Assembly: GCF_013155375.1 (NCBI RefSeq)
Contig: NZ_JABJQY010000005.1
Location: 310,001 to 374,000 of the forward strand
From: Nocardioides sp. zg-1308
Lineage (GTDB): Bacteria > Actinomycetota > Actinomycetes > Propionibacteriales > Nocardioidaceae
Reading direction: 5' to 3'
DNA length: 64,000 nucleotides
The notes under the pieces were generated by a model, which had not been told where the DNA came from, ran no database searches, and saw only the letters and a list, made by a program, of their open reading frames with translations. Positions 56,621 to 64,000 of the stretch are shown piece by piece. The position numbers were made by a program, and so were the translations under genes. Every line of letters starts with the position of its first letter. Position 1 is the first letter of the stretch.

Positions 56621-57006
56621 CCGAGTCCACCCACCAGCAGCTCGACCACAGCGACCTTCCCGAGGTCCCCGAGGCCGTCGCGGGCGGCGGCACGTCGACG
56701 GTGACCGTCGACGACGTCACCGAGGCGATGAAGGACGTCGTCGACCCCGAGCTGGGGATCAACGTCGTCGACCTCGGCCTCGTCTACGGCGTGCACCTCG
56801 ACGAGCACAGCAACGCGGTGCTCGACATGACGCTCACCTCGGCCGCGTGCCCGCTGACCGACGTCATCACCGACCAGACCGAGTCCGCGCTGGAGGGCCT
56901 GGTCGGCGACGTCGCCATCAACTGGGTCTGGATGCCGCCGTGGGGCCCGGACAAGATCACCGAGGACGGCCGCGAGCAGCTGCGGGCCCTCGGCTTCAAC
57001 GTCTGA
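56617..57006 (+). CDS. sufT: Fe-S maturation protein SufT (DUF59/MIP18 family)
   Basis: A 129-aa protein. VTEAMKDVVDPELGINVVDLGLVY and MTLTSAACPLTDVI with the conserved Cys, then WMPPWGPDKIT, match DUF59 proteins placed at the end of suf operons. A ~30-residue acidic N-terminal extension precedes the domain. Likely helps cluster transfer. It converges on the next gene with a 3-nt gap. Confidence 0.92.
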   Translation: MTESTHQQLDHSDLPEVPEAVAGGGTSTVTVDDVTEAMKDVVDPELGINVVDLGLVYGVHLDEHSNAVLDMTLTSAACPLTDVITDQTESALEGLVGDVAINWVWMPPWGPDKITEDGREQLRALGFNV

Positions 57007-57009
57007 GCC

Positions 57010-57969
57010 TCAGCTGCCGGCCCGCGCGCGCACCTTCGTCACCCAGTACTCCGTGGTGGGGGTCGGTGGCGTCGTGAAGCGCGCGTTGGGCAGGTAGAGG
57101 TCGGCACCGAACCGCGCGACCGTCGTCGGCACGTCGAAGCTCGTGCCCTCGTCGAGGTCCGCGGCGGTGATGGTGCGCACCAGCCGGCCGCTGAGCCCGT
57201 CGCGCGAGAGCCGCAGGACGGCGACCTGGTTCAACCGGTTGCGCACGACGTAGAGCGTGCGGCCCTGCCGGAGCATGCCGTCGCCCATCGTGAGCGACGC
57301 CCCGCCCAGGTCGACCTCCGTCGCCGCACCCGTGGTCGGGTCGACGCGGTAGAGCAGCCCGCTGGTGGAGTTGACCACGAGCAGGTGGCGGCCGGTGGGG
57401 GTGGTGCTGATGCCGTTGGCGCCGAAGCCCGCGCCCTGCACCCAGTCGCCGGTGAGCGGGACGGTGGTCGCGCTGGCGGCCGGCCCGCGCGAGGTGCGCG
57501 CGAGGCGGTAGAGCTGCGGCTGCGAGGAGTCGGTGAACCACGCCGCGTCGCGGGTGAGCACCACGTCGTTGACGAAGCTGGTCCCGGTCGTGAGGGTCAG
57601 GTCGGCGAGCAGCTCGCCGGTGTCGGTGTCGACGACCCGGGCCGTGCCCGACGCGCCGCCGGCGACGTACAGACGTCCCTGGCGGTCGGACTTCAGCCCG
57701 ACCGAGGGGGTGCCGGGGCCCTCGCTGATCACCCGGCCGCGGCCGGTGCGCAGCGACACCTCGTAGATGTCGCCGTCGGCGCGCGAGCCGAACCAGGCCG
57801 TCGGGCCCGGTCCGATGGCAATCCCCTCGGGCTGGAAGCCGTTCGGGAGCGCGATCCGGGAGGGGAAGGTGCCGTCGAGCGGCACCGCCCTCGCCGTGGC
57901 GGTCGGTGCGCCGGTGAGCATGGTCAGGCCGAGCACAGCAGCGGCGCCGGAGACGAGCAGACGACCCAT
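57010..57969 (-). CDS. Secreted SMP-30/NHL-like beta-propeller protein
   Basis: A 319-aa exported protein. Signal peptide near 1-28 (LLVSGAAAVLGLTMLTGAPTA, then ATARA). The rest is repeating four-strand blades (PNGFQPEGIAIGPGPTAWFG, SVGLKSDRQGRLYVAGGASG, NDVVLTRDAAWFTDSSQPQL), like gluconolactonase/virginiamycin B lyase propellers. No certain catalytic residues. ATG 57969 has GGAGG 7 nt upstream. Function unknown. Confidence 0.65.
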   Translation of the reverse strand: MGRLLVSGAAAVLGLTMLTGAPTATARAVPLDGTFPSRIALPNGFQPEGIAIGPGPTAWFGSRADGDIYEVSLRTGRGRVISEGPGTPSVGLKSDRQGRLYVAGGASGTARVVDTDTGELLADLTLTTGTSFVNDVVLTRDAAWFTDSSQPQLYRLARTSRGPAASATTVPLTGDWVQGAGFGANGISTTPTGRHLLVVNSTSGLLYRVDPTTGAATEVDLGGASLTMGDGMLRQGRTLYVVRNRLNQVAVLRLSRDGLSGRLVRTITAADLDEGTSFDVPTTVARFGADLYLPNARFTTPPTPTTEYWVTKVRARAGS

Positions 57970-58059
57970 GGGGGACCTCCGAGTAGGTGGGGTCTCCGAC
58001 GGTAGCCCGGGGCCCGATATTCCGTGGCGGCGCGACCCGGGCAGGCGCACACTTCAGCC

Positions 58060-58842
58060 GTGCTGAATCCCCACCCCACGCGCTACGCCGAGCTCAACGG
58101 CGTGCTGCACGACCTCGTCACCGGAGCGCAGTCCGCGCTCGGCGAGTCGTTCGTGGGCGCCTACCTCCAGGGGTCGTTCGCCCTCGGTGCGGGGGACCTG
58201 CACAGCGACTGCGACTTCCTGGTGGTGGTCCGCGACCACCCGACGGCGGCGCAGGTCGCCGCCCTGCGCACGCTGCACCGCGACCTGCCGCACCGCGACG
58301 GCCACTGGTTCGCCCACCTCGAGGGCTCGTACGCCGTGGCGGACGAGCTCCGCTCGGTCGACGGCCTCGGTCGCGCGTGGTGGTACGTCGACCACGGCTC
58401 CGACGAGCTGGTCCTGTCCGACCACTGCAACCAGGCGTGGACGCGGTGGGTCCTGCGCGAGCACGGCATCACCCTGGCCGGGCCGTGCCGGGTCGAGCTG
58501 GTCGACCCGGTGCCCGACGACGTGCTGCGCGAGCAGGCCCGCGCCGGGCTGGCGACCCTGACCGACGACGTCCTGGGCTGGTGCCCACCCGACGTCGCGT
58601 GGTGCCAGCGCTACCTCGTCGTGCAGGCCTGTCGCAGCCTCTACACCGTGCGCACCGGCCAGGTGGCCAGCAAGCGCGACGCGCTGCGGTGGGCGATGGT
58701 CCACGGCGACCCGCGCTGGCGACCGCTGCTCCAGCAGGTGCTCGCCGACCGCGACCTCGGCCTCGACCGCCAGGCCGCGCCACGGCCCGGGTCGATGGAC
58801 GCGGCGCGCGAGTTCGCGGCGTACGTCGCTGCCGTGGCGTGA
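58060..58842 (+). CDS. Aminoglycoside adenylyltransferase-like nucleotidyltransferase (AadA/DUF4111 type)
   Basis: A 260-aa protein. YLQGSFALGAGDLHSDCDFL contains the GS and DxD pair of the nucleotidyltransferase fold; the helical C-terminal part (CQRYLVVQACRSLYTVRTGQ, SKRDALRWAM) matches DUF4111 of AadA enzymes. It may adenylylate an aminoglycoside or an endogenous target; resistance is not proven. GTG 58060 has CACACT (58048-58053) 6 nt upstream. Confidence 0.75.
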   Translation: MLNPHPTRYAELNGVLHDLVTGAQSALGESFVGAYLQGSFALGAGDLHSDCDFLVVVRDHPTAAQVAALRTLHRDLPHRDGHWFAHLEGSYAVADELRSVDGLGRAWWYVDHGSDELVLSDHCNQAWTRWVLREHGITLAGPCRVELVDPVPDDVLREQARAGLATLTDDVLGWCPPDVAWCQRYLVVQACRSLYTVRTGQVASKRDALRWAMVHGDPRWRPLLQQVLADRDLGLDRQAAPRPGSMDAAREFAAYVAAVA

Positions 58843-58868
58843 CCCGGGTGCCCGATAGGCTGGCCGGC

Positions 58869-59252
58869 ATGAGCGAGCCCGAGGTCGACCTGTCCGAGGA
58901 CTTCGACCACGAGGAGCTGCGCAGCTTCTGGAACCTCGCCCGCTTCCACGCCAAGCTCAACGCCGCCCCGACCTACTTCGGGCCGACGACCCTCGAGTCG
59001 GTGCCGCCGCCGGCGTGGGCCTACGGCGACTCGACCGAGGAGTCCGACGCCTTCGTGGCCCAGGTGCTGGCCGACGAGCGCGGCCGGACGACGGCCGCGA
59101 CCGCGGACTACGACGGCGAGCTGCCGCAGGTCGGCGTGCTGTCGATCCTGTGCGACGGCTCCGGTGTCCCGCGGGCGCTCGTCGAGGTCGCCGACGTGGC
59201 GGTGAGCGGCGACGAGGTCGTCGAGTCGTTCACGGTCGTCTACCAGCGCTGA
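58869..59252 (+). CDS. ASCH-domain-like protein
   Basis: A 127-aa protein. ELRSFWNLARFHAKLN, then VLADERGRTTAATADYDGE and LPQVGVLSILCDGSGVPRAL resemble the ASCH/DUF984 core, an RNA-binding PUA-like fold. The usual C-terminal extension of that family is missing, so this is a short form or a divergent relative. ATG 58869 has TAGGCT (58856-58861) 7 nt upstream. Confidence 0.5.
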   Translation: MSEPEVDLSEDFDHEELRSFWNLARFHAKLNAAPTYFGPTTLESVPPPAWAYGDSTEESDAFVAQVLADERGRTTAATADYDGELPQVGVLSILCDGSGVPRALVEVADVAVSGDEVVESFTVVYQR

Positions 59253-59303
59253 CGGGCGCGTCGGCGACGATCCGCGGCGCCGGCCGTGTGGGAGAGTCCT
59301 CGC

Positions 59304-59849
59304 ATGGCCGAGCGGATGACCTACCTCCTCGTCGACGGGGAGAACATCGACGCGACCCTGGGGACCTCGATCCTGGGCCGGCGCCCGCGGCCGGAGGAGC
59401 GGCCCCGCTGGGACCGGCTCCTGGAGTGGGCCGAGCGGGCCTTCGACCAGGACGTCACCGGGCTCTTCTTCCTGGCGGCCAGCACCGAGCTGCCGACCAG
59501 CTTCGTCCAGGCGCTGCTCGCGATCGGCTTCAAGCCGATCCCGCTGAGCGGTGAGGGCAAGATCGTCGACATCGCCATCCAGCGCACCGCCGAGGCCCTC
59601 GTCGACCGGCCGGCCGACGTGGTGCTGGTCAGCCACGACGGCGACTTCGTCGACCAGGTCTCCGCGCTGTGCGACGGGAGCCGGCAGGTCGGTGTCATCG
59701 GCTTCACGGAGTTCGTGAACTCGCAGTTCCGCAACCTGCCGGGCCTGCGCATCTTCGACCTGGAGTACGACATCGCGGCCTTCAACTCCGCGCTGCCACG
59801 CGTCCGGGTCATCCCCATCGACGAGTTCGACCCGCTCGACTTCCTCTGA
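59304..59849 (+). CDS. NYN-domain protein (PIN-like RNase fold)
   Basis: A 181-aa protein. MTYLLVDGENIDATLG and VVLVSHDGDFVDQVSAL give the acidic active-site residues of NYN/LabA-type nucleases; DIAIQRTAEAL carries another Asp. Predicted RNase activity is untested. ATG 59304 has GGAGAG upstream; a GTG at 59286 is less likely. Followed by strong hairpins. Confidence 0.7.
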   Translation: MAERMTYLLVDGENIDATLGTSILGRRPRPEERPRWDRLLEWAERAFDQDVTGLFFLAASTELPTSFVQALLAIGFKPIPLSGEGKIVDIAIQRTAEALVDRPADVVLVSHDGDFVDQVSALCDGSRQVGVIGFTEFVNSQFRNLPGLRIFDLEYDIAAFNSALPRVRVIPIDEFDPLDFL

Positions 59850-59864
59850 CCGGCGCGAGCTGAT

Positions 59865-59905
59865 CGCGGAAGATCCGAGTCACGTGGCGGCTCGGATCTT
59901 CCGCG
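59865..59905. terminator. 15-bp perfect hairpin, bidirectional terminator
   Basis: CGCGGAAGATCCGAG (59865-59879) pairs with CTCGGATCTTCCGCG (59891-59905), loop 11 nt, 15 nt after the NYN stop between convergent genes. Confidence 0.75.
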
Positions 59906-59911
59906 TTGACG

Positions 59912-59941
59912 CTGGAGTCCCCGGATATCCGGGGACTCCAG
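59912..59941. repeat. 30-bp perfect palindrome
   Basis: Arm CTGGAGTCCCCGG, centre ATAT, then the exact complement. A further half copy CCGGGGACTCCAG follows within 16 nt. It may serve as terminator for the leftward SDR gene or as a protein site. Confidence 0.7.
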
Positions 59942-59984
59942 ACGCCGGGGACTCCAGACGCGGCGGACGCCACAGACACCCGCC

Positions 59985-60635
59985 TCAGGCCGGCGCCGTC
60001 ACGCTCAGCACCTGCGACACCCGGCCGTCGTCCTCGAGCGCGTCGGCCTCGACCCGGGCGACCTGGCGCCGCGAGACCCGCATGCTGGGCGCCCGGTCGT
60101 CGGTGCTCACGTACGCCGGCTCGTCGGCGGGGTCGTCGTGGAGCACGGTCGGCCGCACGATGGTCCACGCGAGGCCGCTCTCGCGGACCAGCCGCTCCTG
60201 CACCTCGTGGTCCCGCACCTGCGGGCGGATCGCCAGGGTGAAGAACGCCTTGAGCGCCAGGGGGAGGTGGCGGTAGGTGTCGCCGATCCCGTAGGTCGAC
60301 TGCACCACCAAGCGTCGTACGCCCTGCTCGCGCATCGCCGCCACCACCGCCGCGGTGCCGGCGGACCGGACGTCGAGCCGCGAGCTGGCGCGCCGGGTCA
60401 GCCGGACCCGGAACGGGTTGTCGGGGATGCCGAGGGTGACCGCCACGGCGTCCTGGCCGATCATCGCCTTCGCCAGGCTGTCGGCGTCCAGGACGTCACC
60501 GGTGACCGTCCGGACCTCCTCGCCGTGCTCGCCCGGCCGGCGGGCGTACGCCGTCACCAGGTGACCGCGCCCCGCCAGCTCCGCGACCAGCTCGGCGCCG
60601 GTGCCCCTGCTTGCTCCCACCACGAGAACCTTCAT
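59985..60635 (-). CDS. NAD(P)-binding atypical SDR
   Basis: A 216-aa Rossmann protein: MKVLVVGASRGTGAELVAEL is the dinucleotide site; GDVLDADSLAKAMIGQDAV and VVQSTYGIGDT follow, as in NmrA-like reductases. SGLAWTIVRPTVLHDDP is typical of the class. The catalytic Tyr-Lys pair is not obvious. ATG 60635 has GGAGGA upstream. Divergent from the AraC gene, its probable regulator. Confidence 0.8.
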   Translation of the reverse strand: MKVLVVGASRGTGAELVAELAGRGHLVTAYARRPGEHGEEVRTVTGDVLDADSLAKAMIGQDAVAVTLGIPDNPFRVRLTRRASSRLDVRSAGTAAVVAAMREQGVRRLVVQSTYGIGDTYRHLPLALKAFFTLAIRPQVRDHEVQERLVRESGLAWTIVRPTVLHDDPADEPAYVSTDDRAPSMRVSRRQVARVEADALEDDGRVSQVLSVTAPA

Positions 60636-60763
60636 GTCTTCCTCCTCGGATCCTCCCGGGCCGCTCCCGGGTTGCTCCCAGCCTGCGGCCGGTGGCCTGG
60701 ACGATCAATGCCGGATCCGCCGCGACTCTTGCCCGATCGTCCGGGGCGCGACACACTCGAGGG

Positions 60764-61732
60764 GTGGACCGCGACGTGCTGACCGACACCCTCACGGACT
60801 TCGGCATGACCGGGGTGTTCTACGCCGTGTCCGAGCTCTCGGCACCGTGGGGCATCGCGATCCCGCCCCTGCCCGGCACCGTGGTGTTCCACCTGGTGAC
60901 CGAGGGCGGGCTCGTGCTGGAGGTCGACGGCGAGCACACGACGATGTCCGCGGGTGACATGGTGCTGGTGCCGACCGGCACGGGGCACGCCATCCTCGAC
61001 GCACCGGGCAGCCCTGCGACGCCGCTGTTCGACCTGCCCCGCGTCGAGCTCGGGGAGCGCTACGAGCGCCTCCGCATCGACGGTCCGGGTCCGCGCAGCG
61101 AGGTCGTCTGCGGCGCGGTCAGCTTCACCGGGCTCGGGGTGGCCCGGCTGCTGCGCAGCCTGCCGCGGGTCCTTCCCGCGGGCGACGGCGGCGACGCCGC
61201 GTGGATGCGCGCCGCCTTCGACGTCATCGGAGCCGAGTCGCGCCACCCGCGCCCGGGCAGCGACGTGGTCACCGCCCGCCTGGCCGACATCCTCGTCGTC
61301 CAGGTCGTACGCTCCTGGCTGGAGTCCGGGACGCACGACCGCGGCTGGGTCGCCGGCCTCCGCGACCCGCAGGTCGGACGGGCGCTGGCCGCGTTCCACG
61401 CCGAGCCCGGCGCCCCGTGGAGCCTCGCCTCGCTCGCCGCCGAGGCCGGGATGTCGCGCTCCGCGTTCGCGGCGCGGTTCCGCGAGACCCTCGACGAGGC
61501 GCCGATGGGCTACGTCACCGCCTGGCGGATGGACCTGGCCGCCCGGCTGGTCCGCGAGCGCACCCTGTCGCTGGCGCGGGTCGCCGAGCGCGTCGGCTAC
61601 CAGTCCGAGGCCGCGTTCAACCGGGCGTTCCGCCGAGCCCACGGGATGGCGCCCGGCGCCTTCGCCCGCCGCGACCTGGCGGAGCTCGTCCCGCCTCCTG
61701 CCGTGCAGGACGGGTTGCCGTCGGCGTTGTAG
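60764..61732 (+). CDS. AraC-family regulator with cupin domain
   Basis: A 322-aa regulator. The N-terminal AraC-binding cupin has GTVVFHLVTEGGLVLEVDGE and MSAGDMVLVPTGTGHAI. The C-terminal double HTH is WSLASLAAEAGMSRSAFAAR and LSLARVAERVGYQSEAAFNR with RAHGMAPGAF. GTG 60764 has CACACT (60752-60757) 6 nt upstream. 128 nt separate it from the divergent SDR gene, its likely target. Confidence 0.88.
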   Translation: MDRDVLTDTLTDFGMTGVFYAVSELSAPWGIAIPPLPGTVVFHLVTEGGLVLEVDGEHTTMSAGDMVLVPTGTGHAILDAPGSPATPLFDLPRVELGERYERLRIDGPGPRSEVVCGAVSFTGLGVARLLRSLPRVLPAGDGGDAAWMRAAFDVIGAESRHPRPGSDVVTARLADILVVQVVRSWLESGTHDRGWVAGLRDPQVGRALAAFHAEPGAPWSLASLAAEAGMSRSAFAARFRETLDEAPMGYVTAWRMDLAARLVRERTLSLARVAERVGYQSEAAFNRAFRRAHGMAPGAFARRDLAELVPPPAVQDGLPSAL

Positions 61733-61745
61733 CACTCTTGCTACA
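61728..61745. promoter_or_regulatory. Inverted repeat before the ABC-XRE operon
   Basis: TGTAGCA CTCT TGCTACA, a perfect 7-4-7 inverted repeat starting inside the AraC stop region and 29 nt before the operon start. CTACAT recurs at 61741 and 61761. A candidate operator for the XRE protein at the operon end. Confidence 0.5.
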
Positions 61746-61773
61746 TCGACAGCACACGCACTACATTCAACGG

Positions 61774-62694
61774 GTGAGCACCGCACCCGTCATCGAGGTT
61801 CGCGACCTGCGCATGCGCTACGGCGACAAGGACGTGCTGACCGGCGTCGACTTCGCCATCGAGCCGGGCGAGGTCGTGTGCCTGCTCGGGCCCAACGGCG
61901 CCGGCAAGACGACCACCATCGAGATCCTCGAGGGGTTCCGCGAGCGGTCCGCCGGCGAGGTCGTCGTGCTGGGTGAGGACCCGCGTCGCGCCAGCGAGGC
62001 CTGGCGGGCCCGCACCGGCGTGGTCCTGCAGTCGTGGCGCGACCACGCGCGGTGGACGCCGCGGACGCTCCTCGACCAGGTGGGGGGCTACTACACCGCC
62101 TACTCCACGCCCGACCGGCCGCGGCCGGTGCCCACCGACGAGCTGATCGAGGTGGTCGGCCTCGACGACCTCGCGGACCAGAAGATCGCGACCTTCTCGG
62201 GCGGGCAGCGACGCCGCCTCGACGTGGCGATGGGCATCATCGGCCGGCCCGAGCTGCTCTTCCTCGACGAGCCCACCGCCGGCTTCGACCCGCAGGCGCG
62301 CCGCGAGTTCCACCACGTCGTGCACCGGCTCGCGGACCTCGAGCACACCACGATCCTGCTGACCACGCACGACCTGGACGAGGCCGAGAAGCTCGCCGAC
62401 CGCGTGCTGATCCTGGCGGGCGGGCGGATCGTCGCCGACGACACCGCCGAGCAGCTCGCCCTGCGGGCCGCGCTCGAGGTCGAGGTGAAGTGGTCGCGCG
62501 GGGGCGAGCGCTTCGTGCACTCGACCGCCGACGCCACGGACTTCGTACGCCGCCTCCTCGACGAGCCAGGTGACCCGGTGGTCGACCTCGAGGTCCGGCG
62601 GGCGAGCCTCGAGGACGCCTACCTCGACCTCGTGCAGCGGCACGAGTCCGGGCAGGCCGACGCCGCCGCCCGCGCCTTCACGGAGGTGGTGTGA
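61774..62694 (+). CDS. ABC transporter ATP-binding protein
   Basis: A 306-aa ATPase: GPNGAGKTTTIEIL Walker A, TFSGGQRRRLDVA signature, LLFLDEPTAGFDP Walker B, LLTTHDLDEAEKLAD switch. Exporter type with a C-terminal extension. GTG 61774 has TACATT (61762-61767) 6 nt upstream (leaderless). First gene of an ATPase-permease-regulator operon with overlapping ends. Confidence 0.92.
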   Translation: MSTAPVIEVRDLRMRYGDKDVLTGVDFAIEPGEVVCLLGPNGAGKTTTIEILEGFRERSAGEVVVLGEDPRRASEAWRARTGVVLQSWRDHARWTPRTLLDQVGGYYTAYSTPDRPRPVPTDELIEVVGLDDLADQKIATFSGGQRRRLDVAMGIIGRPELLFLDEPTAGFDPQARREFHHVVHRLADLEHTTILLTTHDLDEAEKLADRVLILAGGRIVADDTAEQLALRAALEVEVKWSRGGERFVHSTADATDFVRRLLDEPGDPVVDLEVRRASLEDAYLDLVQRHESGQADAAARAFTEVV

Positions 62695-63563
62695 TGAGCA
62701 GCCCGACGCCGGCCGGCACCGTGCCCCACGCCGTACGCCTCGGAGTGCGACGCGGGTGGACCGAGTTCGTGCAGAGCCTGCGCAGCTCGCAGGACCAGTG
62801 GTTCTACCTCTTCACCGCCTTCCTCGCCGTCGGCTACCTCTACCTGCGCCGCGACACCCCGGTCGACGACACCGGACTCCTGCTGCCGTCGGTCGCGCTG
62901 CCGAGCATCCTGGGCGGCCTGGTCGCCTTCGGCCTCGTCATCGGGCCGGCCTACAGCCTGGCCATGGAGAAGGAGGACGGGACGCTGCTGCGGGCCAAGG
63001 CGGTGCCCCACGGCCTGGTCGGCTACTTCGCCGGGCAGCTCGTGCTGCACTCCGCCAGCATGGTGCCGCAGCTCGTCGCCGTGCTCGTCCCGAGCTTCCT
63101 GCTCTTCGACGACCTGATGGCCGACCCGAGCGGGTGGTTCACGATGGTGTGGGTGCTCGTCCTCGGGCTCCTCGCGACGCTGCCGATCGGGATGATGATC
63201 GGCGCACTCGTGCCCGGCGTCCAGAAGGTCGGGATGTGGGGGATGCTGCCGGTCATGGTGCTCGCCGGCATCTCCGGCATCTTCTACCCCGTGCAGGCGC
63301 TCTGGGGCTGGGTCCAGGTGGTCGCGCAGGTCTTCCCGATGTACTGGCTCGGCCTCGGGATGCGCTCGGCGTTCCTGCCCGACTCCTACGCCAGCGCGGA
63401 GATCGGCGACTCGTGGCGCACCTGGGAGACCGTCGCGGTGCTGGGCGCCTGGGCGGTGGTGGGTGCCCTCGTCGCGCCGGCGCTGCTGCGGCGGATGGCG
63501 CGCCGCCAGTCCGGCTCGCAGGTCGCCGCCGCCCGCGAGGCGGCGTCCCAGTGGGTCAAGTGA
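62694..63563 (+). CDS. ABC-2 type permease
   Basis: A 289-aa membrane protein with about six TM segments (SILGGLVAFGLVIGPAYSLA, FTMVWVLVLGLLATLPIG, MLPVMVLAGISGIFYPVQAL). MEKEDGTLLRAKAVPHG is the conserved cytoplasmic loop. ATG 62694 has GGAGG 7 nt upstream and touches the ATPase stop; GTG 62691 is an alternative. Substrate unknown. Confidence 0.88.
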   Translation: MSSPTPAGTVPHAVRLGVRRGWTEFVQSLRSSQDQWFYLFTAFLAVGYLYLRRDTPVDDTGLLLPSVALPSILGGLVAFGLVIGPAYSLAMEKEDGTLLRAKAVPHGLVGYFAGQLVLHSASMVPQLVAVLVPSFLLFDDLMADPSGWFTMVWVLVLGLLATLPIGMMIGALVPGVQKVGMWGMLPVMVLAGISGIFYPVQALWGWVQVVAQVFPMYWLGLGMRSAFLPDSYASAEIGDSWRTWETVAVLGAWAVVGALVAPALLRRMARRQSGSQVAAAREAASQWVK

Positions 63564-63802
63564 GCGACGTGGTCCACAACCGCATCGCCCTCCTGCGCGC
63601 CGAGCAGGGCGTGACGCGCCGCGACCTCGCCATGGCGCTCGGGGTGCACTACCAGACGGTGGGCTACCTCGAGCGCGGCGAGAACAGCCCCAGCCTCGAC
63701 CTCGCGCTGCGCATCGCCGCGTTCTTCGACGTGCCCGTGGAGGCCGTGTTCTCGCTGAGCCCCTTCCCGCGCGTGAGCGACGGGACCGGCCGCAGCGCCT
63801 GA
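63560..63802 (+). CDS. Small XRE-family regulator (YgzD-like)
   Basis: An 80-aa protein that is almost only an HTH: NRIALLRAEQGVTRRDLAMA, then GVHYQTVGYLERGENSPSL and a FFDVPVEAVFSLSP tail. GTG 63560 overlaps the permease stop (GTGA). Small XRE proteins of this type often control the ABC operon they end. Confidence 0.88.
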   Translation: MSDVVHNRIALLRAEQGVTRRDLAMALGVHYQTVGYLERGENSPSLDLALRIAAFFDVPVEAVFSLSPFPRVSDGTGRSA

Positions 63803-63831
63803 CCGGTCGAGCGCCCGGTAGCGTCCCTGCC

Positions 63832-64000
63832 GTGCCCCACGTCCTGGTCCCCACCGCGCGGTGGGAGCGGTGGGTCGACAACTTCGTCGCCCGGCACGGC
63901 GAGGCCCGGCTCGTGGTCGATGACGGCGGGCTGCGCGGCGAGGCCGAGGACGGCTCGCACTTCTCGGCCCGGCTTCCGTTCGCGACGACGTACGACGGTC
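63832..64000 (+). CDS. Probable acVLRF1-type peptidyl-tRNA hydrolase, N-terminal part (3' end outside window)
   Basis: 56 codons visible, starting GTG 63832 with TAGCGT (63819-63824) 7 nt upstream. VLVPTARWERWVDNFVARHG and then ARLPFATTYDG resemble the N-terminus of the actinobacterial VLRF1 (Vms1-like) proteins that release stalled nascent chains. The catalytic part lies beyond the window, so the call is tentative. Confidence 0.45.
   Translation, partial: MPHVLVPTARWERWVDNFVARHGEARLVVDDGGLRGEAEDGSHFSARLPFATTYDG

Overview
The window is very GC-rich actinobacterial chromosome. Gene content and order resemble Nocardioides and relatives (family-level inference; no rRNA gene is present to confirm it). 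Supporting signs are the uvrC-rapZ-yvcK-whiA-gap-pgk-tpiA-secG-rbpA block, the pgl-opcA-zwf-pgi-tal-tkt block running the other way, ctaB/ctaA, a complete sufR-BD-(Rieske)-CSU-T operon, Mce-associated proteins, a DUF222/13E12 HNH protein, and many GTG starts. At least 24 genes have a -10-like NANNNT box ending 6 or 7 nt before the start codon, the arrangement expected for leaderless mRNAs, and I used it to choose several starts.

Layout. 1-757: end of an Mce-associated operon. 817-5661: a ferredoxin/flavodoxin-NADP reductase, then a co-directional glycosyltransferase, methyltransferase and alpha/alpha-toroid protein, met by a convergent second methyltransferase. 5720-9827: VOC protein, HSL-type esterase, Lrp regulator divergent from an MFS transporter, small membrane protein. 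10185-11964: HNH/DUF222 gene with its terminator, an SOS-box-like start region and a five-copy intergenic repeat. 11999-17561: dienelactone hydrolase, three sulfotransferase-fold genes, cytochrome b561-like protein, thioredoxin-rhodanese fusion, metallo-beta-lactamase-fold hydrolase, TIGR03083-type protein. 17688-23597: uvrA with a consensus LexA box, a Rieske lipoprotein, a secreted M11-like metalloprotease. 23610-28461: uvrC, rapZ, yvcK, whiA. 28527-32406: glycolytic gap-pgk-tpiA, then secG and rbpA.

32404-33633 is the most unusual stretch. One AbiEi/DUF559-like gene sits between two inverted arrays of three hairpin repeats, each with a 31-bp period. The outer ends of the arrays coincide with the stop codons of rbpA and pgl. 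33631-41790: oxidative and non-oxidative pentose phosphate genes as one leftward, mostly overlapping operon (tkt-tal-pgi-zwf-opcA-pgl). 42017-49615: ctaB, a repeat-containing secreted protein with a sortase, ctaA behind an ABC-2 exporter pair, a DrrAB-like exporter and its divergent TetR regulator with two operators.

50302-57006: Fe-S cluster assembly operon. 57010-60764: secreted beta-propeller-like protein, nucleotidyltransferase, ASCH-like protein, NYN-domain RNase-like protein, two large hairpins, atypical SDR with a divergent AraC regulator. 61774-63802: ABC exporter with its own XRE regulator. From 63832 a probable acVLRF1-type peptidyl-tRNA hydrolase runs off the right edge.

The central genes couple glycolysis/PPP, cell-wall metabolite sensing (RapZ/YvcK), sporulation-type regulation (WhiA), nucleotide excision repair, heme A synthesis and Fe-S assembly. 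The accessory signals lie in the repeat-flanked cassette, the sulfotransferase trio, the SOS-box HNH gene and the sortase pair.
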